DNA of 64,000 bases from Bradyrhizobium commune (GTDB lineage: Bacteria; Pseudomonadota; Alphaproteobacteria; Rhizobiales; Xanthobacteraceae). The stretch lies in assembly GCF_015624505.1 (NCBI RefSeq), contig NZ_CP061379.1:6014001-6078000 (forward strand). Reading direction: 5' to 3'. The notes beneath the pieces were generated by a model. That model was not told the origin of the DNA. It made no database searches and saw nothing but the letters and a program-made list of their open reading frames with translations. Below are positions 50,863 through 60,720 of this stretch, piece by piece; within the stretch, counting starts at the first letter, position 1; each line of letters opens with the position of its first letter. The position numbers were made by a program, and so were the translations under genes.

Positions 50863-52074
50863 CTATTCGCCAAGCACGTCGCCGAACAGCTCCCAGGACT
50901 TGCCGTTGAAGCGGGCCATCTGCAATTGCCGGATCGGCGTGACCTGCTCGGCGGAGGTGTTGAGCTTGATGCCCGGCAACAGCATCGGCAGCTCGACATC
51001 CCTGAACGACTGCGCCTGCTTCATCAGATTGGCGCGCGTGAGGTCATTGCCGGCACGTTGCAGCACCAGCTCCATCATCTGCGCCATGGTGTAACCGGTG
51101 ACGTTGAAGATGTCGGCGGGATCGGCGCCGGAATTGTAGGTCTTCATCCATTCGCGCCAGGCCTTCATGCCGGGATCGTCGGCCCAGCGCGGATCGCCGG
51201 GATCCTTCTGGAATGCGCCGGTGACGATGCCGACGGAATTTTCCAGTCCCGCAGGCACCAGCACCGAGCCGACGGAATTGGAGACGGCCGGAAGAATGAT
51301 CTGCGGCTTCCAGCCGAGCTCAGCCGCCTTCTTGATCGCCTGCGCCGCGAATTTCGGCGTGCACTCGTTGAACAGCACGTCGGCACCGGCGGCCTTGAAC
51401 TTGACAATCTGGGAATCGACGGTCGGATCGGTCGTCTCGTAGACGGCCTCGGACACGATCTGACTGACGTGCTCCCCTAACCCTTGCTTGAAGCCCGCGA
51501 GATAGTCGCGGCCGGGATCCTCATCCGGCGTGATGACGGCGATCTTGGCGTCGGGCTTGTTCGCCAGGATCCACTTGGCGTAGAGCCGCCCCTCGGTCCG
51601 GTAGGTCGGCTGCGAGCCCGTGGTCCAGGGGAAATGCTGCGGATCGTTCCAGCGGCTGGCGCCACTCGACGGGAACAGCTGCGGGATCTTCTTGGCATTG
51701 AGATATTTTTGCGCCGCGATGTTCGGGCCGGTGCCGAGCATCGAGAACATCGCGAAGACCTCGTCGCTCTCGGCGAGACGCCGCACCTGCTCGACGGTCT
51801 TCGCCGGCGAATAGGCATCGTCCATGCTGAGGAGCTCGACCTTGCGGCCGTTGATGCCGCCCTTTTCGTTGAGCATCTTGAAGTAGGCGATTTCGGCGCG
51901 GCCGATCGCCGAATAGGCCGAGGCCGGCCCCGAATAGGGCATGGTCTGCCCGAGCTTGATCGTCGTGTCGGTCGCGCCGGTATCGTAGTTACCGGCCAAC
52001 GCGACAGACGCGGCACCCAGGACCGCAATCAGCGCGGCAGCTCCACGGACGAAGTCGAATTGTCTTGCCGGCAT
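50863..52074 (-). CDS. Periplasmic ABC substrate-binding protein, Liv family
   Basis: 403 residues from ATG 52074; AAGGAG is 8 bases upstream of that ATG but adjoins ATG 52083, so 52074 is preferred. Signal peptide ends ASVALAG. Binding fold: IKLGQTMPYSGPASAYSAIGRAEIAYFKMLNEKGGINGRK, DDAYSPAKTVEQVRRLAESDEVF, ITPDEDPGRDYLAGFK. It is a paralogue of the protein at 8367. It lies between livF and the CoA transferase on the same strand, 209 bases after livF, so it can share the LivHMGF transporter. Confidence 0.93.
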   Translation of the reverse strand: MPARQFDFVRGAAALIAVLGAASVALAGNYDTGATDTTIKLGQTMPYSGPASAYSAIGRAEIAYFKMLNEKGGINGRKVELLSMDDAYSPAKTVEQVRRLAESDEVFAMFSMLGTGPNIAAQKYLNAKKIPQLFPSSGASRWNDPQHFPWTTGSQPTYRTEGRLYAKWILANKPDAKIAVITPDEDPGRDYLAGFKQGLGEHVSQIVSEAVYETTDPTVDSQIVKFKAAGADVLFNECTPKFAAQAIKKAAELGWKPQIILPAVSNSVGSVLVPAGLENSVGIVTGAFQKDPGDPRWADDPGMKAWREWMKTYNSGADPADIFNVTGYTMAQMMELVLQRAGNDLTRANLMKQAQSFRDVELPMLLPGIKLNTSAEQVTPIRQLQMARFNGKSWELFGDVLGE

Positions 52075-52283
52075 GTTCGGCATCTCCTTCCCTGGCAGAG
52101 TGCATCGACATTGGCCTCACAGGCCGCCGTCAACGTCCTCCAGTTCTGTTCTTGGTTATCGTCGGCCGCACGGATGTCGGCAGTCGCGACGATACCTCGA
52201 TTAAGGGGCGTGAGATGTAGCGCAGAATTCAGATGCGTATGCGCAAGCCGCAGCCGTTCACGAGCACGTCACCTGAGGCGACG

Positions 52284-52979
52284 TCAGACTTCGAGCCATT
52301 CCTGCCGTACGGCGGCATTGGCCTTGAGCTCATCCGGCGTGCCCTCGAACACCACGCGGCCGTGGCCCATGATGTAGACGCGCTTCGAGATGCGCATCGC
52401 GATCGACAGCTTCTGCTCGACGAGGAGAATGGCGACGCCGGCCTGTGCGATACGGGCGATGAGATCGCCGACCTGCTGCACGATCAGCGGCGCGAGGCCT
52501 TCGGTCGGCTCGTCGATCATGATCAGGTCGGGATCGCCCATCAGCGTCCGGCAGGTCGTCAGCATCTGCTTCTCGCCGCCCGACAGCACGCCCGCGGCGG
52601 TGTCGGCGCGCGCAGCGAGATTGGGGAACATGTCGAGCATGTCCTGAAGCCGCCATTTGCCGGGGCGGCGCGTGTCCTTGACGCCGAGCAGCAGATTCTG
52701 CCGGACCGTCAGGCTCGGGAAGATGTCGCGATGCTCGGGCACATAGCCGAGCCCGAGGCGCGCGATCCTGTAGCTGGGAAGGCCGGCGATGTCCTTGCCC
52801 TTGAAGCGGACCGTGCCTTGCGGGGCGACCTCGCCCATGATCGCCTTGACCGTGGTGGAGCGGCCGACACCGTTGCGGCCGAGCAGGCTCACGACTTCGC
52901 CGGCGCCGACGTCGAGATCGACGCCCTGGAGAATGTGGCTCTTGCCGTAATAGGCGTGGAGATCCCTGACCTCGAGCAT
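52284..52979 (-). CDS. livF: LivF-type ABC ATP-binding protein with Arg in Walker A
   Basis: 231 residues from ATG 52979, overlapping the livG stop (TGATG). Walker A reads GRNGVGRSTT: the invariant Lys is Arg. The signature is LSGGEKQM, Walker B LIMIDEPTEGLAP with the catalytic Glu, and the switch His is replaced by Gln (LLVEQKLS), as usual in LivF. The Q-loop region is GYVPEHRDIFPSL. It powers the LivHM transporter together with LivG. A minority of LivF-type proteins carry GR here, so it may be a natural variant, but nucleotide binding should be weaker unless compensated. Confidence 0.93.
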   Translation of the reverse strand: MLEVRDLHAYYGKSHILQGVDLDVGAGEVVSLLGRNGVGRSTTVKAIMGEVAPQGTVRFKGKDIAGLPSYRIARLGLGYVPEHRDIFPSLTVRQNLLLGVKDTRRPGKWRLQDMLDMFPNLAARADTAAGVLSGGEKQMLTTCRTLMGDPDLIMIDEPTEGLAPLIVQQVGDLIARIAQAGVAILLVEQKLSIAMRISKRVYIMGHGRVVFEGTPDELKANAAVRQEWLEV

Positions 52980-53749
52980 CAGTGCGCTTCCTCGCCGAGA
53001 TAGGCTTCCTTGACCTTCGGATCGCGCCGGATCTCTTCCGGCGTGCCCGAGGCGATGATGTGGCCATAAACCAGGACCGAGATGCGGTCGGCAAGGCCGA
53101 ACACGACGCTCATGTCGTGCTCGACGATGACCAGCGTCTTGCCCTCGGTCAGCCGCCGGATCAGCGACACCGCACGATCGGTTTCGGCGTGGCTCATGCC
53201 GGCGGTCGGCTCGTCCAGCATAACGACGGTGGCGCCGCCCGCAATGGTGATGCCGATCTCGAGCTCGCGCTGCTCGGCGTAGGTCAAAAGGCCCGCCGGG
53301 ACGTCGCGCCGATGCATGAGATGGATGTCGTCGAGGATCTGGGCGGTGCGCTCGCGCACTTCCGGCAGGCTGTCGACGTTCTTCCAGAACGCGTAGCGAT
53401 GCCCGGTGGCCCACAGCACCGCGCAGCGCACATTCTCCCAGACCGTCATGCGCGCGAACACGTTAGTGACCTGGAACGAGCGCGACAGGCCGCGCCGGTT
53501 GATCTCGAATGGCCTGAGGCCTGAGATCAGATCGCCGTTGAGTTTCACCTCGCCCGAAGTCGGCGCGATGTGGCCGCTGATCAGGTTGAACGTCGTGGAC
53601 TTGCCGGCGCCGTTCGGGCCGATGATGGCGTGACGTTCACCCGTGGCGACGCTGAGATTGAGGTCGCGGATGATGCCGACATTGCCAAAACGCTTTTCGA
53701 CGGCGCGGACTTCGATGGCTGCGCGCTTTTCAGATACCGCTCCGCTCAT
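52979..53749 (-). CDS. livG: LivG-type ABC ATP-binding protein
   Basis: 256 residues. Walker A IIGPNGAGKSTTFNLISG, Q-loop SRSFQVTNVFARMTVWENV, signature-like LTYAEQRELEIGITIAGG, Walker B VVMLDEPTAGMSH and switch His in VIVEHDMSVVF. The signature is the degenerate LTYAEQR type common in LivG proteins. It overlaps livM by 4 bases (ATGA) and livF by 1 base, so the three are translated together. With an intact Walker A it may be the main ATPase next to the altered LivF. Confidence 0.95.
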   Translation of the reverse strand: MSGAVSEKRAAIEVRAVEKRFGNVGIIRDLNLSVATGERHAIIGPNGAGKSTTFNLISGHIAPTSGEVKLNGDLISGLRPFEINRRGLSRSFQVTNVFARMTVWENVRCAVLWATGHRYAFWKNVDSLPEVRERTAQILDDIHLMHRRDVPAGLLTYAEQRELEIGITIAGGATVVMLDEPTAGMSHAETDRAVSLIRRLTEGKTLVIVEHDMSVVFGLADRISVLVYGHIIASGTPEEIRRDPKVKEAYLGEEAH

Positions 53750-55038
53750 GCCAGATACCCCCGGTCACGGGCGACCGTCGCAGCCCGGTCCCACGCCTCC
53801 GCAATCCTCCGCCAGGTCAGCCGCGCAACGAAGAAGCCGCCGACCGCGAGGATCGCCGCAGTGATCCATGTCACCGGCGAGGCCGGGTTGAAGGCGATGC
53901 CGAACAGATTGATCGGGTCACCGCCGGAGAAGCGCGCAACCGTCTCGGTGACCAGGATGACGCCACAGGCCAACGCAATCGTAGGCACGATCGCGACAAG
54001 ATAGGACGGGATCACGGTCCACAGTGTCCCGGCGCGGATGAGCGGGCGGTGCATCATCAAGAGGCCGGCAATGCCGCCCGGCGAATACATCACGATGCCG
54101 ATGAAGATGATGCCGAAATAGAGCTGCCACGCGGTGGTGAGATTAGTGAGCCCAAGCTGGAGATAGGTGACGAGGATCGCACCTAAGATCGGGCCGAAGA
54201 AATAGGCGGTGCCGCCGATGAAGGTCGAGAACAGCACCAGGCCAGACTGGATCGCGCCGAGATAGGCGGAGTTTGCGATCTCGAAATTGATCGCGGCGAG
54301 ACCTCCGGCAATGCCGGCGAAGAACCCGGCAAAGCAGAATGCGAGATAGCGCACGACATGCGGATCGTAGCCGATGAACTGGACGCGCTCGGGATTGTCG
54401 CGGACCGCGTTGCAGATCCGTCCGAGCGGCGTCCGGGTCAGCGCGTACATCGCGATCGCCGACAGCACCAGCCAGAACGCGATCAGATAATAGACCTGAA
54501 GCTGCGGCCCGAACGACCAGCCGAGCATTTTTGGCAACGCAGTGCGGTCCGTGGTGATGCCGGCCTCACCGCCGAACACCGAGCGCAGGATCAGCGAGGA
54601 CGACGCCACCAATTCACCGATGCCGAGCGAGATCATCGCGAACACGGTGCCGGCGCGCTTGGTCATGACCCAGCCGATGATCATCGCAAAAACAAGACCG
54701 CCAAGCCCGCCGAACAGCGGAATGAACGGCAGCGGGATGGGCCAGCCATGGGAGACCACGGCGTTCATCATGTGGCAGGCAGCAAAGCCGCCGAGGCCAT
54801 AATGGACCGCATGACCGAACGACAGCAGGCCGGTCTGGCCGAGCAGGATATTGTAGGAGAGCGCGAACACGATCGCGATGCCGATCAGGCTGAACGACGT
54901 CCGCGAGCCGCCGGACGAAAAGATCATCGGCAGGACGATCAGCACGGCGATGCCGATCAGCCAGATACCGTAGAAGCGCAGGTTTCCGCCGGCAGGGTTT
55001 GCCGCCGCCTTGGATGTCGCAGTCGCAGCCGTGGTCAT
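53746..55038 (-). CDS. livM: LivM-type permease
   Basis: 430 residues from ATG 55038, longer than the usual 320-360; the excess is a C-terminal extension of about 70 residues with further hydrophobic segments. About ten membrane spans. The EAA-like loop is ALTRTPLGRICNAVRDNPERVQFIGYD, and LSYNILLGQTGLLSFGHAVHYGLGGFAA is the typical LivM N-terminal core. It overlaps the livH stop by 4 bases. It forms the membrane pore with LivH. Confidence 0.94.
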   Translation of the reverse strand: MTTAATATSKAAANPAGGNLRFYGIWLIGIAVLIVLPMIFSSGGSRTSFSLIGIAIVFALSYNILLGQTGLLSFGHAVHYGLGGFAACHMMNAVVSHGWPIPLPFIPLFGGLGGLVFAMIIGWVMTKRAGTVFAMISLGIGELVASSSLILRSVFGGEAGITTDRTALPKMLGWSFGPQLQVYYLIAFWLVLSAIAMYALTRTPLGRICNAVRDNPERVQFIGYDPHVVRYLAFCFAGFFAGIAGGLAAINFEIANSAYLGAIQSGLVLFSTFIGGTAYFFGPILGAILVTYLQLGLTNLTTAWQLYFGIIFIGIVMYSPGGIAGLLMMHRPLIRAGTLWTVIPSYLVAIVPTIALACGVILVTETVARFSGGDPINLFGIAFNPASPVTWITAAILAVGGFFVARLTWRRIAEAWDRAATVARDRGYLA

Positions 55039-55982
55039 GATTCGCGCGTCCCCATCAGGCCCATGGGGCGCACGATCAGAATGATCACCAGCAGGAGATA
55101 GGGCACGATCGGCGCGACCTGCGCGACCGTGACGTTCCAGATATCCGTGAGGACGGAGGGCCCGGCCGACGGATCGAGCGGGCCGAACGCGCTCGCCAGC
55201 GAGCCGTCGAGCGCCACGGCGAAGGTCTGCACCAGGCCAATGACAAGCGACGCAACGAACGCACCCGGCAAGGAGCCGAGGCCACCGAATACGATGACCA
55301 CGAACAGGATGGGCCCGAGCGACGCGGCCATGTCCGACTGTGTCACCAGGGCTGGTCCGGCAATCACGCCGGCAAGAGCGGCCAGCGCACTGCCGACCCC
55401 GAACACCAGCATGAACACACGTCCGACATTGTGGCCGAGATGCCCGACCATGTGGGGGTGCGTCAGCGCCGCCTGGACGATGAGGCCGACGCGGGTGCGC
55501 TTGAGCACGATCAGCAGCGCCACGAAGATGATGACCGACACCGCCAGCATGAAGATCTTGTAGGCAGGATAGTTGGTCGAGAAGATCGTGAAAGCCGGGA
55601 AATCCAGCAGCGCCGGTACGCGATAGTCCAGCGGGCTCTTGCCCCAGATCATCGAGACGATCTCTTCGATCGCAAACGCCAAGCCAAACGTCAGCAGCAG
55701 CTCGGCGACATGGCCGTGCTTGTGGGTATTGCGCAGGCCGTAGCGCTCCACCGCCATGCCGATGGCGCCGACCAGCAGCGGCGCCAGCACCAGCGCCGGC
55801 CAGAAGCCGATCCACTTCGTGAGCTGGAAGCCGAAGAAGGCGCCGAGCATGTAGAAGCTGGCATGGGCGAAGTTGAGCACGCCCATCATGCTGAAGATGA
55901 CGGTCAATCCGCTCGACAGCAGGAAGAGCAGCATGCCGAACAGCACGCCGTTCAGGGTCGAAATGACAATGAGTTCAAGCAC
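55035..55982 (-). CDS. livH: LivH-type permease
   Basis: 315 residues if GTG 55982 (LELIVISTLNGVLFGMLLFLLSSGLTVIFSMMGVLNFAHASFYMLGAF) starts the protein, which gives the family's usual N-terminus; ATG 56033 adds 17 residues of non-family sequence. Eight to nine hydrophobic segments and the permease loop KRTRVGLIVQAALTHPHMVGHLGHNV are present. No ideal ribosome site precedes either start. It pairs with LivM in the membrane. Confidence 0.9.
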   Translation of the reverse strand: MLELIVISTLNGVLFGMLLFLLSSGLTVIFSMMGVLNFAHASFYMLGAFFGFQLTKWIGFWPALVLAPLLVGAIGMAVERYGLRNTHKHGHVAELLLTFGLAFAIEEIVSMIWGKSPLDYRVPALLDFPAFTIFSTNYPAYKIFMLAVSVIIFVALLIVLKRTRVGLIVQAALTHPHMVGHLGHNVGRVFMLVFGVGSALAALAGVIAGPALVTQSDMAASLGPILFVVIVFGGLGSLPGAFVASLVIGLVQTFAVALDGSLASAFGPLDPSAGPSVLTDIWNVTVAQVAPIVPYLLLVIILIVRPMGLMGTRES

Positions 55983-56103
55983 AGCGCACTCATGGATATC
56001 CGGGGCCGCAGGGCCCCGGCGAACATCGTTCAACCAACAAAATGTATTTCCAGCCGCCTTCCCGCGTCCGATGACGACCGCGGAAGAGCAACGTATCCCG
56101 CGA

Positions 56104-57336
56104 TTACGGCCGCGTCATCTTGCAGGTCGTGGAGACCATCGCCTGCGGCGTGTCGATCCTGGAGACCAGATGCCAGCCCCAGCCCGTGCCCTCCTCGTCG
56201 AACGGCTCGCTCTCGGTCAGCTTGCCCAGGGAGGAGATGTAGATCGGCTGGAGGAACTGGTGGTCGTCCTTGCGCATAATGCCGGTACCGCCATCCAGGA
56301 CCTCAAACTTCAGATCCTCGAGCGCCGCCGCCACCTTCACGGGATCGATCGAGTTGGCCTTCTCTGCCGCCGCCTTGAACATCCGCATCTCGTTGACCGC
56401 CCGCGGATACCACAGCGACAAATTGACCTTGGCGCGGAACGCCTTCTCGTAGTCCATCGCGGCCTTGTTGCCGGAGTTGGCAAAGCCCTCGGTGATCTGG
56501 AAGACCTGATGATCAAGACCGGTCTGCTTGACGGCAGTGGGACCGCCGGCACCGCCCGCATAATAGGTATACCAATTGACCTTCAGACCAGCATCCGCCG
56601 CCGCCTTGAGCAGCAGCGCAAAATCCTGACCCCAATTGCCGGTGACGACGCTGTCGGCGCCGGAGGCCTTGATCTTGGCGATATAGGGCGAGAAGTCGGT
56701 GACCTTGAGCAGCGGATGCAGCTCGTCGCCGACGATCTGGATATCGGGGCGCTTCGCACCCAGCATCTTGCGCGCGTCGGTGCGCACCGACTGGCCGAAC
56801 GAATAATCCTGGTTGATCAGGTACACCTTTTTGATCGACGGGGTGTCCTTCATGTAGTTGGTGAGCGCTTCCATCTTGATGTCGGAGCTCGCATCCCAGC
56901 GAAAGTGCCAGTAGCTGCACTTCTCGTTGGTCAGGCTCGGATCGACGGCGGCGTAGTTGAAGTACAGCACTTCCTTGCCGGGATTGCGCGTGTTGTTCTT
57001 GGCGACGAAATCCGACAGCGCCGCACCGACCGACGAGCCGTTGCCTTGCGTGATGTAGTGAACCCCGGCGTCGATGGCCTTCTGGGCCTGAACCAGGCTC
57101 TCCTGCGGATTGGTCTTGTTGTCGAGCGGCACGATCTCGATCTTGTGGCCGAGAATGCCGCCCTTAGCGTTGAGCTCGTCGGCCAGATATTGGAATGTCT
57201 TCAAACCACCCTCGCCGACACTGGCGCCGCCGCCGGAGAGCGGATCGATGTAGCCGATCTTGATGGTGTCCTCAGCCGACGCTGCATGACCGAGCATCGG
57301 GGCGATCACGGCAATGGCCAAAGTGAGCTTGCGCAT
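56104..57336 (-). CDS. Periplasmic ABC substrate-binding protein of the Liv cluster
   Basis: 410 residues, ATG 57336 with GAGGAAAC upstream, signal peptide ending GHAASAE. Binding fold: IKIGYIDPLSGGGASVGEGGLKTFQYLADELNAKGGILGHKIEI, YLINQDYSFGQSVRTDARKMLG, WGQDFALLLKAAADAGLKVNWYTYYAG. It is first on the strand, 121 bases ahead of livH, so it is the cognate binding protein. Two Cys residues at SLTNEKCSYW and near the end (TTCKMTRP) may bond. Likely substrate a branched-chain or aromatic acid or its derivative. Confidence 0.93.
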   Translation of the reverse strand: MRKLTLAIAVIAPMLGHAASAEDTIKIGYIDPLSGGGASVGEGGLKTFQYLADELNAKGGILGHKIEIVPLDNKTNPQESLVQAQKAIDAGVHYITQGNGSSVGAALSDFVAKNNTRNPGKEVLYFNYAAVDPSLTNEKCSYWHFRWDASSDIKMEALTNYMKDTPSIKKVYLINQDYSFGQSVRTDARKMLGAKRPDIQIVGDELHPLLKVTDFSPYIAKIKASGADSVVTGNWGQDFALLLKAAADAGLKVNWYTYYAGGAGGPTAVKQTGLDHQVFQITEGFANSGNKAAMDYEKAFRAKVNLSLWYPRAVNEMRMFKAAAEKANSIDPVKVAAALEDLKFEVLDGGTGIMRKDDHQFLQPIYISSLGKLTESEPFDEEGTGWGWHLVSRIDTPQAMVSTTCKMTRP

Positions 57337-57566
57337 TATTGTTTCCTCGCTGGCTATCGACTTTAGTCGATGGGCTTTTTGCGCATGTTGCAGCGCAATT
57401 TCAGGTCTCTAATGAGCAGAATGGACTTTGCTTTTCAAGCGCATCAGGACATGGCTCGAGCTCGCGCTATGAAATGTGATGCGGCTGCCCATGTCTCCTC
57501 AGCATTCCGCGACAAGGAATAGAACGCAAGCAGGAACTCGCATCGATCGCATCGTGTCAGCGCCCA
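57337..57566. other. Spacer between the Liv cluster and the sugar cluster
   Basis: 230 bases upstream of the binding protein and downstream of the enolase-superfamily gene. No gene or clear promoter boxes were found; it probably contains the promoter of the Liv cluster and the terminator of the sugar operon. Confidence 0.3.
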
Positions 57567-58691
57567 TTATAGGCTGCGATAATCCGCGATCCCCGACAGG
57601 TCGGGCGTGAACCCAAGACCCGGCTCCTCGCCGAGGATGATCGTACCATCCGTCACATCGGCCACGGCACCGCAGAACAGATCGCGCAGCGGATTGTCGT
57701 TGGCGTCGACCTCGAGCCAGCCATCACCGCCGATGCCGGCCAAGAGATGCGCAGAGCCTAGCAGCCCGATGCCACCACCGAGATAATGCGGGCAGAAGGT
57801 CTTTCCCGATTTCAGAATGTCGCACGCAAGTTCAGCGCAGGCGCTAAGCCCGCCCCATTTCGCGATATCGGGCTGAACCACACCGAGCACCTCTTCAGCC
57901 AGGACCTCCCTAAAGCCCGCGACGCTGGAAATGTTTTCGCCGGCTGCAATCGGCATTTTCGCGCTCTCACGCAGCCTGCGCCATTCGTCGCGCGGCCGAT
58001 CGACGCGGATCGGCTCCTCCAGCCAGCGCAGATCAAACTCGGCAAGCCGCGGCAGCATCGTCAGGGCCTGATCGACAGACCACCCCTGATTGGCATCCGC
58101 CGCAAGCATGCCGGCGCCGACGATGGCGCGCAACGCGGCAAGGTTAACGAGGTCGGTCTCGGCGCCGAACCCGATCTTCAGCTTCAACGCAACGTGGCCG
58201 CGCTTGAGGACGGCTTCGGCGGTTTGCGCGGCACCGCCGGGATTGATGCCGCTGGCGTAGACCTTGATCCTGCTCGACTGGCCGCCAAGAAGCCGCCACA
58301 GCGGCAAACGCCGGCGTCGCGCGAAGAGGTCCCACAGCGCGAGATCGATGCCCGAAATCGCCTGTGCGAATGGCCCGGGCTCACCGCATTGAAGTGCCAG
58401 CACCTCCGTACCGCTCGTCAACGTCTGGAACGCCTGCGCGGGGCTCTCGAGTTTGCGCCCGACCAGGCCGGGCGCGAGCACCTCGTTGACGAGCCGGGCG
58501 CGATGCTCCGCGCCCGGTGCAGGGAAATTCGACCAGGTCTCCCCCCATCCCTCGACGCCGTCTTCGTCGACAACGCGAATGAAGACGGCGGGGCGGTTGG
58601 GCATTTTTCCGAACGAGGTCACCACCGGCGTCGCCAGCGGATAGCGATAGCAGAACGCCTCGATTGAGCGGATGGAAAAGCTGTCAGTCAT
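57567..58691 (-). CDS. Enolase-superfamily (mandelate racemase/muconate lactonising) enzyme
   Basis: 374 residues. The capping domain (1-120) includes ATPVVTSFGKMPNRPAVFIRV and VDEDGVEGWGETW. The barrel contains the KxK base motif (Lys170, Lys172 in LKLKIGFG), metal ligands Asp199 (DANQGW), Glu225 (EEP) and Glu252 (GEN), and His302 (FCPHYLGGGIGL). It fits acid-sugar dehydratases of the superfamily, or cis,cis-muconate-type cycloisomerases; the adjacent sugar genes support a dehydratase. It is the last gene on the strand; 39 bases separate it from the aldolase gene. Confidence 0.9.
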   Translation of the reverse strand: MTDSFSIRSIEAFCYRYPLATPVVTSFGKMPNRPAVFIRVVDEDGVEGWGETWSNFPAPGAEHRARLVNEVLAPGLVGRKLESPAQAFQTLTSGTEVLALQCGEPGPFAQAISGIDLALWDLFARRRRLPLWRLLGGQSSRIKVYASGINPGGAAQTAEAVLKRGHVALKLKIGFGAETDLVNLAALRAIVGAGMLAADANQGWSVDQALTMLPRLAEFDLRWLEEPIRVDRPRDEWRRLRESAKMPIAAGENISSVAGFREVLAEEVLGVVQPDIAKWGGLSACAELACDILKSGKTFCPHYLGGGIGLLGSAHLLAGIGGDGWLEVDANDNPLRDLFCGAVADVTDGTIILGEEPGLGFTPDLSGIADYRSL

Positions 58692-58730
58692 GTTGCAGAT
58701 CCTGCGAGACCGCGCGGAGCCGCCACCATC

Positions 58731-59768
58731 TCAATAGGCGCGCGCGAAGTCACCTTCCTGCTTGATATCGGTGAACACCGGAAAGCGCGCCTTCCACGGC
58801 GTGCCCTTGGCCGTGGTCAGCTGATTGAGCCGCTCCAGCACGTTAAGGCCATCCCTGCGCAGGCTTGCCGACACCGCGGCGCGGTCCGGGAAATTCTTCA
58901 GGACGGCATCGAGCCAGATGGTGCGGCCCGCCAGAAATCCGCTTGCGCCCGCGGCATAGGAATAGTCGAGAACGCGCTCGAACTTCTCCGGCGCGGCACC
59001 GCCGGACAGCAGCACCCAAGGGATGCCGTGTTCGCGGCAGATATCGCCAATCGCGTCGAACTCCTTCTGCGAGGCCTTCGCTTCCGCGCTACCGTCGCGG
59101 GCCGGCAGGCCGTTGGCCGCGAGCGGGCTTTCCAGCTTGAGGAGATCGACGCCATATTCAGGCTTCGCAAACTCGCGCACGCTGTCGATGACGAGACCGG
59201 GAAGTTTGCCGGGCGATTCTACATAGTCGGCCGTGTGGTTCGCACTGCCGAGGAATGGATAGACCAGCAGCTCGAGAACGTAGGGAATGTCGTGACGGGC
59301 GCAATCCTCGCCGATCTCGCGGACAAACCGCTTTTGATGTTCGTTCACGACCGGGTCGGCGTCCGGCCGGTACCACGCCAGCACCTTGACAGCATCGCCG
59401 CCCATAGCGCGGATCTTCTCCACGCTCCAATTGGCGATCGCGCGCGACTTGCGGCCGCCCGCGGTTTCGTCGACGCGGTGCTCCTCCAGCGTCATGATCA
59501 GGCCGCAGCGCGGCGGCAAGAGATCGATCGCGGCAGGCACTGCGAAATTCGGATCGAACAGCATCGAGCTGCAATGCGGCGCCAGGTTCTCGACGAGCAG
59601 GCGCTTCGCCGCCGTGACATCGGAATATTCGACCTGCTCGCGCGTGATGCCCTTCGCCTTGGCAAGGGCATCAAAGAGTGGCGGTCGCTGGTCTAGCGCG
59701 ACCATGCGAAAGTGACCGTCCGCGTCGGCGAGTCGTGCCAGGCCGCGGTTCTTTCCAATCGTTCTCAT
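58731..59768 (-). CDS. LacD/YihT-type class I aldolase
   Basis: 345 residues from ATG 59768 (GAGGACGAAG); the longer upstream frame overlaps the kinase gene and is rejected. It resembles tagatose-1,6-bisphosphate or sulfofructose-phosphate aldolases: MVALDQRPPLF near the start, DAVKVLAWYRPDAD with the Schiff-base Lys position DAVKVL, VLELLVYPF, LLKLESPLAANGL with the second Lys, and WVLLSGGAAPEKFERVLDYSYAAGASGFLAGRTIW. It cleaves a phosphorylated ketose. It shares an ATGA overlap with the kinase gene, so they are coupled, and the kinase product is the likely substrate. Confidence 0.86.
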   Translation of the reverse strand: MRTIGKNRGLARLADADGHFRMVALDQRPPLFDALAKAKGITREQVEYSDVTAAKRLLVENLAPHCSSMLFDPNFAVPAAIDLLPPRCGLIMTLEEHRVDETAGGRKSRAIANWSVEKIRAMGGDAVKVLAWYRPDADPVVNEHQKRFVREIGEDCARHDIPYVLELLVYPFLGSANHTADYVESPGKLPGLVIDSVREFAKPEYGVDLLKLESPLAANGLPARDGSAEAKASQKEFDAIGDICREHGIPWVLLSGGAAPEKFERVLDYSYAAGASGFLAGRTIWLDAVLKNFPDRAAVSASLRRDGLNVLERLNQLTTAKGTPWKARFPVFTDIKQEGDFARAY

Positions 59769-60720
59769 GGCTTCGTCCTCATGAATGCAAGACACTCGTT
59801 GATATCGGGGATTCCGTTGCGGCCACCGGCATGGCCACATTTCATCGCAGCCGCCGCGGCCGAAAACGCCATGGCCTCGCGCACATCGAGGCCAACGCCG
59901 ATCGCGAGCGCATAGGCACCGTGAAAGACGTCACCCGCGCCGGTGGTGTCGACGACATCGACAGCATAGGCGGCCAGCCGATGCAGCCGTGCATTCTCGT
60001 ACCAGCTCACGCCCTCCTCGCCGCGGGTGACGGCGATGACGCGGCAACCGAAGCGCGCAAGCGCCGCGAGGGATTCGTCACGGGCCGAGCCCGCAAAGGA
60101 TGCAAGCGCTGGCTCGGAGAAAATCGCGTGGTCGGTCAACGGCAGCAACCGCTCGAACACTTCGGCATCCGCCACGTCGCCGTCGAGTACGGTCGGAATG
60201 CCGCGCGAGCGCGCTTGACGAAACAATGTCGCGGCGGCCTCCACCCAGCGCGGGTCGGTTAGTGCGGACGATGCACCGGCGACGGTTTCAAGTGGAAGCC
60301 AGTCCGCCGCTTCCGGATACTGGCCGCGGAAGTTTACGATCTGGCGTTCGCCGGAGCTGTCCACGATGATTCCGGAGACCGACGAGCGGCCATCGGGAAA
60401 CAGGCGGAAATTCTCGACGTCGACGCCTTCGGCGATGAAGGCCGATTTCATCTCATGGCCGGCCGCATCGTCCCCTGCCCGCCCCCAGAACGCGACGGAC
60501 GCGCCGAGCCTTGCCACCGTGACCGCGGCATTGGCGGCCATGCCGCCGCCAAGAGTGCCGTAGCCGGTGGCCTTGATCTTCTCGCTCCCTCCCGCGAAGG
60601 GCCGATCGACGCGCCAGACCTGATCGAGCGCCGACAGGCCAAGGCAGATCACGTGTACCGGCCTCGCGCCCGACGCGATGTCGGCCAGCGCCGAGAGATC
60701 TCCGATGTTTGCCGACGCAC

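Noticed and set aside
49712..51094. A 460-residue plus-strand frame opposite the CoA transferase and binding protein
   Set aside because: Spans two real genes and their gap on the other strand; no recognisable domain.
53746..55815. A single 689-codon frame uniting livM with sequence inside livH
   Set aside because: The upstream half is out of frame with real livH and reads as Arg/His-rich noise; livM starts at 55038.
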